From: Nymphaea colorata
Lineage: Eukaryota > Streptophyta > Magnoliopsida > Nymphaeales > Nymphaeaceae
Direction: 5' to 3'
NCBI RefSeq assembly: GCF_008831285.2
Contig: NC_045151.1
Coordinates: 9,242,571 to 9,306,570, forward strand
DNA: 64,000 nt
Below are positions 47,485-59,230 of this stretch, piece by piece. The position numbers and the translations under genes are program-made. The notes beneath the pieces were generated by a model. It had not been told where the DNA came from. It saw only the letters and a program-made list of their open reading frames with translations, and searched no databases. The first letter of the stretch is position 1, and every line of letters begins with the position of its first letter.

Positions 47485-48010
47485 TTGGCTAGAACGTGCC
47501 ATGACATTCCTCAAGCCTACTCCACCATGAGTCTGCAAGATTCAATAAATGAATATTGGTATGCGGATACCGATGATATCAAACATATTGTAGCAAGTGA
47601 TGATATGTTGCACAACAAAGCTCTTCAAGAGGGACCAGAGAACGTCATGATTGGTAATGGTTCTTGCCTTTCTATTAAGCAAACTGGTGATCTATTAGTC
47701 AATGTTGGTGGAAATTTTTTTCAACTCAAGAATACTCTTCATGTTCCTACTATTGCTCATAATCTATTATCGGTCGGAAATTTTACTACTGACAATGGCT
47801 GTATTTTTGAGTTCTCACCATATGATTTTGTGATCAAGGATCGGCGAACAAGCAAGATTCTTCTTCGGGGACCAAAGAAGCGTAATGGACTTTAACCCAT
47901 TACGCTTAAGAGAGCTGGCGAGATTCAAGAATGAGCAGTCTTCAGCAGTTGGTTTTCACGTCACAACGATGCAACCTCGTATGAGCTATGACACCGCCGA
48001 TTAGGACATG
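47485..48010 (+). pseudogene. Element 3 protease and pre-integrase
   Basis: EYWYADTDDIKHIVASDDML replaces the usual W-x-x-DSGAT site, so the catalytic DSG is gone. The domain remains readable as VMIGNGSCLSIKQTGD, LKNTLHVPTIAHNLLSVGNF and TDNGCIFEFSPYDFVIKD, with a stop near 47893. The pre-integrase HRRLGHAN-type segment is recognisable at about 47993-48016 across a stop. Confidence 0.88.
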
Positions 48011-48024
48011 CAAATAAAAGGATT

Positions 48025-48738
48025 GTGAATCTTTTAAATTCTAGTTGTTTAATTTCAATATACTCTTCATCTGGAAGAGATGTTTGTGAATCTTGTTTTA
48101 TTGGCAAAATGCATAAACAGTCATTTTCTTCTTCTGATTTTCATGCTTCTCGAGTTCTTGAAGTATTACATATGGACATTTGGGGACCGGATCTCGTGTT
48201 CTCTAAGGACGGTTTTAAATACTTCATTTTGATAGTTGATAATTTTTCTCGCTACTTATAGTTATTTCCTCTACGGACAAAATCTGAAGTGGTTGATTGC
48301 TTTTGCACTTTTAAAGTTTTGGTGGAAAAACAACTTAACTCAAATATTGCCACTATTCAATCTGACAATGGCGGCAAATTTTGCAACAAGGCGCTAGAAT
48401 CATTTTGTGAAGAACATGGAATTCTTCATCAATTTTCATGTCCTTATACGCCTGAACAAAATGGTATAGTTGAAAGGAAAAATAAACATGTTGTGGAAAC
48501 TGGTTTGAGTATGTTGCATGATGCTGGTCTCGACCACAAATTTTGGGTTGAATCTTTCAGGACTGCAGTATACATTATTAATCGGCTCCCGACTCTCAAG
48601 CTTAAACGAAAGACTCACTTTCAGTTGTTGTATGACAAGGTACCAGATTATAATCATCTACGAGTTTTTGGATCCATATGTTATCCACTGCTCTCTTTAT
48701 CTAACAACACCAAATTCCAACAGAAGACCACACGATGA
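48025..48738 (+). pseudogene. Element 3 integrase
   Basis: Two frames, split by a TAG at 48259-48261 where the family has Trp, give CESCFIGKMHKQSF, LHMDIWGPD with the first Asp, IQSDNGGKFCN with the second Asp, and EQNGIVERKNKHVVE with the Glu. FWVESFRTAVYIINRLPT and HLRVFGSICYPLL follow. The catalytic triad is intact. The frame is lost again near 48738. Confidence 0.93.
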
Positions 48739-49287
48739 ATTTTTCTTGGCTATGCAAGCAGGCATAAAGGGTATATTTGTTATGATGCCACACTTCAAAG
48801 AACTCTTATTTCTCGGCATGTGGTTTTTGATGAAAGTGTGTATAAAGGGTAGTCATCGACATCTTTTGATTCTTCACAATGGATGCCCAATGTTCAACTT
48901 GATCAAGGGATGATTGTTAATCTTGAGCATAGCACCTCTCAAGACACGGGTCCTCCTTTAGTTGAGACAGCATATCAAGATAATATTCTTTCATTAGTCA
49001 ATCATGTTTCATTACCATCTCAAAGTTCTTCCTTGCCACATGACGTCAATTTTTCAGCTTCTCTTAGTGATTGTCATGACATGTCCATTTCACAAGATCA
49101 TGTTGTAAATAGGCCAATACAGCAGCAACCAAGATCCTTATCACCTCTTGTTACACATTGTACCGATTCTCATTCATCCATACAAGAGATTGCTGGACAA
49201 GGAATTACACAGGAAGTTGAACATGAAACCATACAAGAGCTTGTTGAAAATTCATCTATCACTTGACCTTCACATCACACTCACTCT

Positions 49288-50894
49288 ATGGTCACAAGGT
49301 CGATGACAGGTTCGTTGGTACCAAAAACATTTTGTGCTATGTTAGATCAGACGGAACCAAACTCCTTTAAAGAAGCAATCAAGCATAGTGAGTGGCAACA
49401 AGCAATGAAATATGAGAGCGATGCACTCAAAAACAACAAAACGTGGCGTCTCATCCCCCGGCGTCCTGGCCTTCACGTCATTAGCTCAAAATGGGTGTAC
49501 AAAATTAAGCGCAACATTGATGGGACCATAGCTAGACATAAGACAGGGCTTGTTGCTCGTAGTTTCTTACAAGAGGAAGGTATCAATTACTCAGAAACGT
49601 TCAGCCCGACAGTAAAACCCACTACTATTAGGGTTTTGCTTTCCTTAGCCGTGCAATATGGGTGGCCACTTCGACAACTTGATTTTGACAATGCCTTTCT
49701 TAATGGCTATCTTGATGAAGATGTCTATATGACTCAACCAGAAGGGTTTGAAGGTCAAGAACATCCTACTTATGTATGCAAACTGGAAAAAGCCATTTAT
49801 GGCCTCAAACAATCTCCCTCAAGCTTGGTACCATTGGCTCAGTTGTCATCTTCAACAACTTGGTTTCTTCATCTCACAATCTGATGCGTCACTATTTATC
49901 TATTCCAAAGGCAATGACAAACTTTATGTGCTTGTTTATGTTGACGATATAATCATTACTAGTTCATCCCCAACTTTGGCTGATTGGGTTATTCATCAAC
50001 TACAGGATACATTTTCAATGAAAGATCTTGGACTCCTATCCTATTTTCTTGGGATCAAAGTCACACAAACAGCTCAATCATTGTATCTATGTCAACAATC
50101 TTATATCAAAAGTATCATCAAACGAGCTAATATGGTCATGGCAAAGCCTACTGTTTCACTGATGAGCACTAATAAAGGCTATGAGTCATCTCAGACACCC
50201 TTTGATAATCCTTCACTCTATCGAAGTGTGGTGGGGGCATTACAACACGCCACCCTCACTTGACCAGACATAGCATTTGCTGTCAATCAAGCTTGCCAAT
50301 TCATGCATTCTCCTACGATGAATCATTGGGTAATGGTTAAACGAATCCTGTGATATTTGAGTGGAACCAGTCATTATGCATTACACCTCAAAGCATCATC
50401 AGCATTGCAACTGTGTGTGCTTGCAGATGCTGATTGGGCAGGAAGTCCAGAAGATAGAAAATCTATAGGAGGTTTCTTGTATTTTTAGGAGACAATATTA
50501 TATCTTGGGCATCTAGGAAACAAAGAACTGTAGCCCGATCTAGGACTGAAGCTGAATACAAATCCTTGGCGTGTGCTGCTGCTGAACTTCTTCGGTTAAA
50601 GTCACTTCTCAAAGAATTGGGAATAAATTTCTCATCTTCACCCATTCTTTGGTGTGACAACATTGGAGCATTATATCTCGCAGCTAATCCAATTTTTCAT
50701 GCTCGAACTAAACATGTGGGAGTGGATTTTCACTTTGTTCGAGAACACGTCAAACAAGGAAATATTCAAGTTAGATTCATATGCTCTGCTAAACAATTGG
50801 CTGATGGAATGACGAAAGCTCTTAGCACTAGTTCGTTCAACATATTTCGAGACAAGCTTAACGTGGTTGAACCAACGTTCAGCTTGAGGGAGCA
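49288..50894 (+). pseudogene. Element 3 reverse transcriptase and RNase H
   Basis: The first frame (49288-49884) carries NSFKEAIKHSEWQQAMKYES, SKWVYKIKRN, and LDFDNAFLNGYLDEDVYMTQ. After a shift at about 49815 the second frame (to 50263) carries LYVLVYVDDIIITSS with an intact YVDD, then the LLSYFLGIKV segment. A stop after HATLT precedes RPDIAFAVNQ-like sequence. RNase H shows LADADWAGS and, from 50566, AAAELLRLKSLLKELG and LWCDNIGALYLAANP. The protein end runs to the start of the 3' LTR. Confidence 0.93.
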
Positions 50895-51256
50895 TGTTAA
50901 GGAAAGAAATGTTAAGAAGAAGAAATCAACGGCACCAACATTGCAAGAAAAGATTATCGGGTGAAGGCTTGACTCTACTAAGGAAAGACTTTTCAAATTT
51001 CAATTTCTCCTTACTATGTTGATTCCAGCCTTGTAACGCTGGACTGTTACCACACGTCTCCAGCCTAGCAACTGCCATATTGATCAGCCTTTATTGTTGT
51101 TACCATAATCATCAGCCTTGTAACGTTGAGCTGTTACCATATGGCTCCAGCCTTGTAACACTATAAATACACTATGAAATACTCTTGCTACATCAATGCA
51201 AGAGACTTAGTCACTTCATTGAGTGGTCACTCTCTTCCTTTCTGGTCCCTCTGTTA
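50895..51256 (+). repeat. Element 3 3' LTR
   Basis: This 362-bp LTR begins TGTTAAGGAAAG and ends CTCTGTTA. One AGCCTT unit reads TTTATTGTTGTTACCATAAT, a difference from the 5' LTR in the repeat block. Confidence 0.93.
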
Positions 51257-51261
51257 GTTTT

Positions 51262-53270
51262 AACGTCCCATAAATATTGCTTCTTTTTTCCATTTTTTTG
51301 AGCCATTCCAGCTCCAAAAAGGCAAAATCTCCAATCCCCACGAAATCAGTTTTCATGGGCGATGGGATTGATCTTTTGGGCCAAGTTTGGGAGAGAAGAG
51401 ATACGAATTATGCTTATGGTCTTCTGTATTCATAAGTGAGCACCTCTGCTGGCTTCCACGTTCCCGATAATCACCTTGTAGCGCCAAACCAAAAAGGTGG
51501 AAAGCAGGCATCCGATTCCTTTCCTACTTTTGTTTTTCTTTTTTTTTTTTTTTAGTTTCCTTCAAACTGTATTGGGTTTCTAGAAGAAGCTAAAGGGAAA
51601 AGCATCTATTTCACATTTGCCCTCGACCATAGAATGAAAAAGGCGGGGAGAGAGAGAGAGAGCAAAAACTGCAGTTGCTTCTATAGAGCATGGGTCTGCA
51701 ATAATAGGCTCTAGCATATCACAGGTAAGTGGGATGGAAAAGGAATGAAAATGGGAGTGGGGAGAAGTTCCCTGCCATATAATATGTTCCTGGGACCAGC
51801 TCCTCCAGCACATGGTTTGGCAATGTCGTTATCTGAGTCATTTGGTTTAATCTTTTGCTCTTTGTTTTGTTATCCTAAACTACTAATTAATAATCTTGCA
51901 CCAAACTTATATGCATATAACGCACATACACACTCTCTCTCTCTCACAAACACACACACACACACATAAAGAGGGAGAAGAGAAGAGAAGAGAAGAGAGA
52001 GAGGAGCTCAGTAGCTCATGCAGTTTAGGACCTGGGTCCTACTAGTATACTAGGGTGCGACGGAGGTCCAGCAATCAATGGAACGATGAACCAAAGCTTT
52101 CTGCGGCTGTGTAGACCCTCTAACAAGAAGATGCATTTCAGACCCTCCTTGAAATTAAGAAACAACTCCCTAAATCCGACTTTCACAGAAGATGGAATCT
52201 TAGAATTCTCGTCCAATGGGAGGTTGGGCTTGTCCAACAAATGATGTAGATTTTGGATGACAGGGCTGGAAACCGTTGAACCAAGAGGAGCACCATGCCC
52301 TTTGTGATTTATAGTGGACCCCAACAAAATCTTATCATGGTCATGCACTTCTTTGTCGCTACACTACCACCCCTACCTTCTTTGACCTTTATATATAGTT
52401 TTTGAAACTTTGTTTGCACCAGTGCTATGCCTTTTTAGTTGTGGTATTTTTAAAGTGCAATTTTATGGAGCTTTGCCCCCTATACTGCTGATGGCTTTTT
52501 TTTTTTCTTTGGCGTCAGTGAAGGGCAGTTATGCATACACCCTGTGTCTGGGCCTTTTTCAAGCTTGAATGCTTGGAGCTCATTTAACGAAGCTAAGTGA
52601 CCGCAGCCCTCGCCCGCAAATAATCAACTTAGTTTGCTATGCCTACTCTTTCCAGCCCCTTACCAACAGCTTTGCAAGCACTCGCCACGTTGTCGTTATT
52701 TGTCTCATATATGTGTCTGCGAGAGCGACCCAGCGATTACAGTGTGACGCATGTGAATAATTAATGTACATCTTTTGTCTTCATTTTCCTTTTCTTCACG
52801 GCACACTATTATGAAACCTTTTTTCTAAAGCAACCAAGCGGTCAAGTTAGGAATGTAAGTGATTGGTGATAGCTCTTCAAAAAGCAAAAATTATTTATCT
52901 ACGTAATAAGAAAGTTGAAAGTGGGACCAACCTCACAAGTTACTCCGCTTCTATTTGAGGAAAAGGAAGTTCACTGATGAGCAATATCTCCATATGTCTG
53001 TATATGCATGTGCGTATCTAGAAATTCATAAATTCCAGACAATTATGTGCATATGTAGAAATTCGTAAATTCCAGATCAACGACAAAAACCAGGATATTT
53101 CATTTTTGCTAAAAAATAGTTTAGACAAAATATAATTAGTTTAATATATTTGCAAAAACTATCTTTATGTAAAAACTTGCTTTGTGGATTTCTCCGTCCG
53201 GGTTTGGACGGAAATATCCTTTGGCCTCTTACAGCAATCCATCCAATTCATTTTTTATCACACGGGCTTT
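51262..53270. other. Intergenic stretch, no gene supported
   Basis: Simple repeats occur (poly-T at 51537-51555, GA runs near 51650, CA run at about 51947-51966, GAGAA runs to 52010). A minus-strand frame of 107 codons (52348-52025) has no recognisable domain and modest composition. Nothing else can be supported. Confidence 0.4.
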
Positions 53271-53355
53271 TTACATTTTAGGAAACAATTAAAACTCATA
53301 ACATTTTGACATGTAATTAGATTTTGTAAGCTCTAATAATGACATGGAGATACAT

Positions 53356-53393
<38 letters not shown>

Positions 53394-53553
53394 TCCCTAA
53401 TAAGATGTTCAGTATGCTATTTAGCATTTGTGCGTAATTTTTTTATAAGTTAAATGTTTATGTGTTACATTGCAGGAAACAAAGAAAACTCATTGACATG
53501 TAATTAGATATTGTAAGCTCTAGTAATGGACATGGAGATATATTGGAACAAAG

Positions 53554-53594
<41 letters not shown>

Positions 53595-53752
53595 CCCTAG
53601 TAAGATGTTCAGTTTGCTATTTAGCGTTTGTGCACAATTTTTTTAGTATAAAAGCTTAAGTTTTATATTGCTGGGAACAAAGAAAACGCATTGTAATTAG
53701 ATTTTGTAAGCTGTAGTAATGGACATGGAGATATATATTGGAACAAAGCAAT
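53271..53752. repeat. Tandem repeat trio of about 194 bp, each carrying a TA microsatellite
   Basis: Copies begin at about 53271, 53465 and 53662, the last being partial. Shared words include ACATGTAATTAGAT, TTGTAAGCTCTA(A/G)TAATG, ACATGGAGATA and AAGATGTTCAGT. Copies 1 and 2 have (TA)n runs at about 53358-53391 and 53555-53594; the third lacks the run. Confidence 0.9.
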
Positions 53753-55464
53753 AGTCGCACGGAGGCCCACGAAGAAGTTGGTTGCACATAATTATTTACC
53801 CTTTGGTGTTGCCTCAACAAAAACGACACTCAAAAAGTTTTTGAACAGGTGCATATAAGAAAAGTTTTTGTTGGATGGTACCGCTCCTTCACTAAAAGAA
53901 TATGAGGACTCTTTAACATTTCGTTTCTCAAAGAGCCCCCAAAAAGGAGGCTTGAAATGGCGATGGAGGTGGATGACCTCACATGCGTCTTACCAGCCCA
54001 CTACATCTAATTAATTAACTAGCTAGTAGGTAATGTCGCATTATGCATTATCTAAGAAATTTTTGCAATTCCTTCCGACCCCCCACCCCTTTTTTTATAC
54101 TTTTGCCGTCTTGCTTTTAGGAACATAAAAGTTGTTATGTCATCTTCAGTATGTGGGGCCAAAGATGGGGTTGTAAAGTAAAGTGCATGGGGGACACTCA
54201 ATAATTTGAGAGGGACTGGTTCCTCATGCCACTTTTGTATTACATTATCAAGCAAGTGGTTGTCCTTGGGTCCTGCTGTTCACTTCTTTTATAGAAAAGT
54301 GGGACCAATAGTGTCATGATAACTTTTTTTTTTTTTTAATTACTAACGAAAGGACTAATGTCCGTTTTGCTATTCCATTGTATGGGCAGAGGAAAATTTC
54401 TAAAACGAACCTAAAGATTTTGGCAATAATTCAACAAACATAGCAAGACACCAATATTTTTGGGCAATGATTTTAACTAACATAGCCAGATTTTGGCATT
54501 AACTCAACGGACACAGAGGAAAATTTTCAAAAGAGGCCTAAAGATTTTGGCAATACTGTTAAAGACGACTTTAGCTTTCAATTTTGATTCAGTATCAAAA
54601 TGCTCTATATAGCCTGTCAATCCAACTGAACCATCACAAGCTCATGACTTGATGGATAAAAAACTTATGATAGTTACAAAATGCTGACTTGGGATAGTTA
54701 CCCGCTCCCGTCTTCATTATTTCCCCCTCCGCTTGTTTTGGAGAAGGTTATATTTGCATTATTGCATATTCGCCATTACCAGAACGGCAAGGTGCCTAAA
54801 AAATGAGACTCTCCCCGTAGAGAGCATTTGATAGCCTCCGTTTTGAGATTCTCTAGATTTGAGAACTGTGTATTTAAGATCTGACTTTTTCTTCCTTTTC
54901 CTATCTTAAATCCGACTTTTTTCTTAATAGAAAGAAGTAAAATAAGAATCTTTATAGGAAAGGATTCTATATCACATCATATCTACATTATATCTATGGA
55001 TTTGAAAGCCAGTTGATTATTCTCTTAACAGCGCACAAAAAGGGGAAGGGGAAAGCTTGTATTTTAGAAAATTACTAAACTACTTTTTTTTTTAATTAAC
55101 GGCAATATCACCCATACCAAAGCACGTGAGGGGCACCATTCTTCCGGAACGAAACCACGAACACAGAAGTTTGTGTTGGGCCCAAATATGCTCCACGTGA
55201 TCAGCTTCTTTGCATCTGTCCAGCTCTATTTATGAATATTTGTCTATATTCAGACTACATTGGTATACATTAAAAAAGGCTCATTTTCCTAATAATATTA
55301 ATAAATTATATGTGATATTCAACTAATAAAAAAATTGTAGTTCTATTTTTGGATAGCATTTCAAATTTCAAGTATCTTTTTAAAGGATATCCAAGAAGTT
55401 TGCCATGCATCTTAAATCAGTCTAAGAGAGGGAAACAGTAAAACGTTCGCTATTTTTGTAACGC

Positions 55465-55500
<36 letters not shown>

Positions 55501-55708
55501 AATTCATCCAGTACTGCGGAAGGGATGTTAGGGCTCAAATATTAGACGCATGTTATATCTCTTAACAGTCGTCCTATAAAAGGGAAGGGCACGGAAGCTG
55601 CCCCTTAATCGACACGTGCCCCAAAGGGCCCCGTGTCTGGGAGAGCATAGAGGTTGAGTAACAAAATATTGGAAACGTCCCACTCTCCTACACCAAGACC
55701 TTGCATTA
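53753..55708. other. Intergenic stretch with small repeats
   Basis: A diverged duplication (about 54390-54570) shares CCTAAAGATTTTGGCAATA. A (CT)n run is at about 55468-55495. No gene is seen on either strand. Confidence 0.4.
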
Positions 55709-56010
55709 GGGATGTTAACAAACTAGATTCAAATTGGATGTGCCCTTTATCATAATATGACTCAAAACTTGTATTCGAATGCAAATGATGAAAAGTGTAC
55801 ACCAGATTTGAATCTCGATTTCTAAAGTCAGAATGTAAATCTGATTTGAATCTGACTTCTAAATTCACCTTTGAACTGACATTTAAATATGCAACTGAAT
55901 TTGAACCGCATTACAATACAATAGAAACTAATTTTTTAAAGCGTATTGATATTAGATTGTAGGAAATTTATTTAGAATTTAATTTGAACTTGAACCCAGT
56001 CATATATTCA
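55709..56010. repeat. Degenerate GAATTTGAATC-type element
   Basis: It starts TAGGGATGTTAACAAAC, a typical start for plant hAT-like repeats, and continues with many GA(A/T)TTGAATC and TTGAAC motifs. The right end is not clear. Confidence 0.4.
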
Positions 56011-59000
56011 TTTGAAAGTAAATCCGAAATTGAACACCATTCGGCTGGTGAACTGGTCTAAACCAACCAATCTTGTGCCAAGTATTCCTGCAAAATCAGC
56101 AAAACTCTCGAGTTCCACAATTCAAAAGAGAGGCCTCAACTTTGAGCTCTTTGCCTGGCCACTACTGATCGCCCCTAACTTTCTAGGCCTCCGCCAGGAG
56201 AATGATTTTGGGTCTTCTTCTGACCCAACTTGCACTAGAAAGTTCCCCTCACCAATCGAAGAAAATCAAAGTTCTTTGACAAAGCTCCACAACTTAGGGA
56301 TTCGAAAATAAAGGAGTAGTCAAGTCAGGATTTACCATGTCCGCCTGCTAGCGCCACTATAGCAGTACATTGGAAAAGCCGAAGCATTATCTAGTAAGCC
56401 GTCTAAGGTATTACCAAGCAACGAGTACCATTAACCTCCTTTGTTTCCACAGCCGGCAGACTCTGATATGGGTCTGGGATACTTGTTTTCCCCTCTCCGA
56501 TCGAAGCCCAGCTTTTTGGGAGAATCCTTCAGCCTTAAGGGGGATGTCATTGGATTGTGAAAACTTGGAAGCTTCATCAGAAGGATCGGTGAAGCCTTCG
56601 ATTTACAGACCCTTTCCACTCTAGAGCCCCTTCATCAACTGATGCTGCCCGTCCTCTTTGGGCTTGTCGATCTCCATAGCCGGATCTCCCCTTTGGAGGG
56701 GGGGACGATTTTGACACTTTCCAAAACCCTAGGCCCCAATTTCGCCTCAACGATGGATGCACCAGCTCGACTCCTCTTCTCTCCAATTGCCCACACTTTT
56801 CATTTCAAAAACCGATTTCAAGCACAATATTCAAACAAATATTCAAATACTATGATCCGGATTAATATAAATAGGCAAATAATATTAAACGTTTAACGCA
56901 AGTCAAATATTTTCAACATTTTCCTTTTTATTCAAACTTGACAAAAGATCTTCATTTGAACAATTCATATATTGGATACAGTTGCGAAAAAATTTCGCAA
57001 GTCTAAATGACCATTTTACCATTCACCATAAGATTTTCAAATACCAAATTTCAAGAATAAAGGGCCATTTATGAGCCAAATGAGTACTTTTTATACCTGG
57101 GTTGAACACCTAAACCAAGTCTACCTAAGTCGTCCAAGTTAAAAACCACCATTTTTTGCCCTTTCTTCCTAGCATCTAAATCTGAAAAGTAGGATTTTTC
57201 ACCAAATTTCTACAAGTTGTCTAACATTTGAGCAGTTAGACAATTTCTTAACTTTACATTACCCAAAGAATTGCTATGTTCAGCTCATTAGGGTTATCCC
57301 TTTCTAAAGTCGGCTTCCCTATGGCTCAAATCAGCTCATCAGAACTCAAAACTGTGATCTTTAGCTTAACCATCTCAAAACATGCTCACTTTAACGGTTA
57401 GAAAGTTTTATTTCACTTATTTTGAGACTCTCACCCTAAGTTTCAGTTATATGCTAACTTACATATTGCTATTGGGTCTTTCTCTCTCCTATTTTCAAGG
57501 GTTTGAGCTAATGTTTATCATATTTAAATCAAGTTTTCTTTTGTGTGGTTTGAGTTCATTCATCTCAGTTTGAGTTCAGTTCAGTTCTATTAAGGGTTTG
57601 AACTGAACTTGAGCTCAACCTAGAAGAGTAAGCTAAAATCAAGTTGGTATTATGTTTGTCATACATAAATCCATACTCCCTTAATACAGCTTGAGTTCAT
57701 TTCTTCTGGTTTGAGTTCAATTCAGTTTTGAAGGCCATGGAGCTCATTTCTTGTACTTGCTACACTATATAATATGTTGTTGAACTTGAATTTTGCAAAA
57801 TTCAAGTGACTTTTTTCAATCTTTCAGCATGTCCATACATGTAAGTAGCTTTTCCAAGCTCCACCAGTGAAAATCCTAATAAAAAATAGATTTTTATGGC
57901 TTCCACAATTTTCCTTTATGAATGTGTCGCATGCAGCTTCGTAAAAATTTGTTTTTGATTTGTAGAGCAATACGAGAAGAATTTTTTAGCAAGATTATAA
58001 CAAAGCCTTTTTAAGAGTCTAGCTACAGGCTAGTTCAGTCAAATCGAGAAAATTCTTCTAAAAATCTAGAAATACACACATGGGCAAAACAGTTATTTCT
58101 TTTTTGGGCCATATTCTTCTGCATAAATATAGGGTATCAATCACATATACATTGGTTTATGATTTTTTTATTTGAGAACCTTAGTTCAAGTCCATCCCTT
58201 TATGCGCTTCTATTTTAGCCCTAACATAAGAGCCACGTAAACCTAAGTTAGCTGTTCATATACAGTTCATAGATCAAGTAGGTCTGAACTCAGGCTTAGC
58301 CTACCCTAATGTAACATGAAAACTGAATTTTTCAAAGACAGCATCTATGTTGAGCTTGCACCCAGCCTATGAGCACAAGTTTTTCAAAACTGAACACTAC
58401 CCAAGTCCAATCCATGCCATGCAACTTCAATCCACCTAGCCCAACTCGAGGTAGTCCATTATATGCTATTTTTATATCTCTATTCATATTTCTTATTCAT
58501 ATCATATATCATAGACTTATTTTCATGTTTGGATATCATATCCAAGTCTTAGGTCTTATCTATTTTTATAGATCTAGATCCATTATTTCCATTTCAGATC
58601 TTGGATATCAAATCATAATCCAAATTCTAATACCATCTCTGAATCCATCTTCTACAATTTTCCTTAGATCTAGACCTGGATTGGGTCTCTGCATTTAACC
58701 CAAATCTAGTATCCACATGTGAGCTTAATGCACATTATATCTCAAAAATACATCATGATTTTCTCATTTCATGCTTAATGTCTATTTGCATATAAGCACT
58801 TGAAACATGTGGAATTCTTTGTTGAACGCTTACGCACAGTCAAAATCAAAATCGGTATCTGTATGTGGCCGAAACGAACATTTTTCTTATTTATAACAAA
58901 TTTTATAATAAGGTTTGAAAGTATGTTTTCTCTTCTTTATATTTTTTTGTCATTTGTTCTCTATGCTTGAAACCAATGCAAATAGTTTATCAAGAATCGT

Positions 59001-59130
59001 TCAACAATTCTCTGTGCACACGTGGCTTTTCACAGAATCAAATTTGAAGTCAGGTCAAGATCACAGTAAGCAAAATTCGGATGAAAACATACTTTTAACT
59101 TATGGTTTTGAGTTTTGATGAGAAGAGAGA
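56011..59130. other. Intergenic stretch; GC-richer part at about 56060-56780
   Basis: The left 700 bp are more GC-rich than their surroundings and contain no long frame; their look is not like the other repeats. The remainder is AT-rich with many TTTGAGTTCA and AACTGAAC words (57500-57740). No gene is supported. Confidence 0.35.
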
Positions 59131-59230
59131 GTGTTAGAAATTTAGTCCTATATCGATGAGGAGAAAGAGGAATTCCCTTTCTCTCTCCCCCCTATAAAAA
59201 GGGATCCTTCCCCTTTATCTCTATACACTG
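59131..59230 (+). promoter_or_regulatory. Possible LTR start with core promoter
   Basis: TGTTAGAAATTTAGTCCTAT is a start seen in several plant LTRs. A TATAAAAAG box (59193-59201) follows at promoter distance, and CT-rich sequence surrounds it. No partner LTR was found. Confidence 0.35.

Larger units (their letters stand above)
46567..51256 (+). mobile_element. Ty1/copia LTR retrotransposon, element 3 (gag-deleted)
   Basis: LTRs at 46567-46934 and 50895-51256 are flanked by the perfect duplication GTTTT at 46562-46566 and 51257-51261. The LTRs read TG...TA instead of TG...CA. Only about 25 bp separate the 5' LTR from mid-gag sequence, so the gag start is deleted. Protease, integrase with all three catalytic acidic residues, reverse transcriptase with YVDD, and RNase H follow, with a handful of stops and shifts. 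It is the least decayed of the four copia elements in its enzyme motifs and belongs to a different group from elements 1 and 2. Confidence 0.95.

Noticed and set aside
52025-52348. 107-codon minus-strand frame
   Set aside because: No recognisable motif, no splice context and no neighbour to support it.
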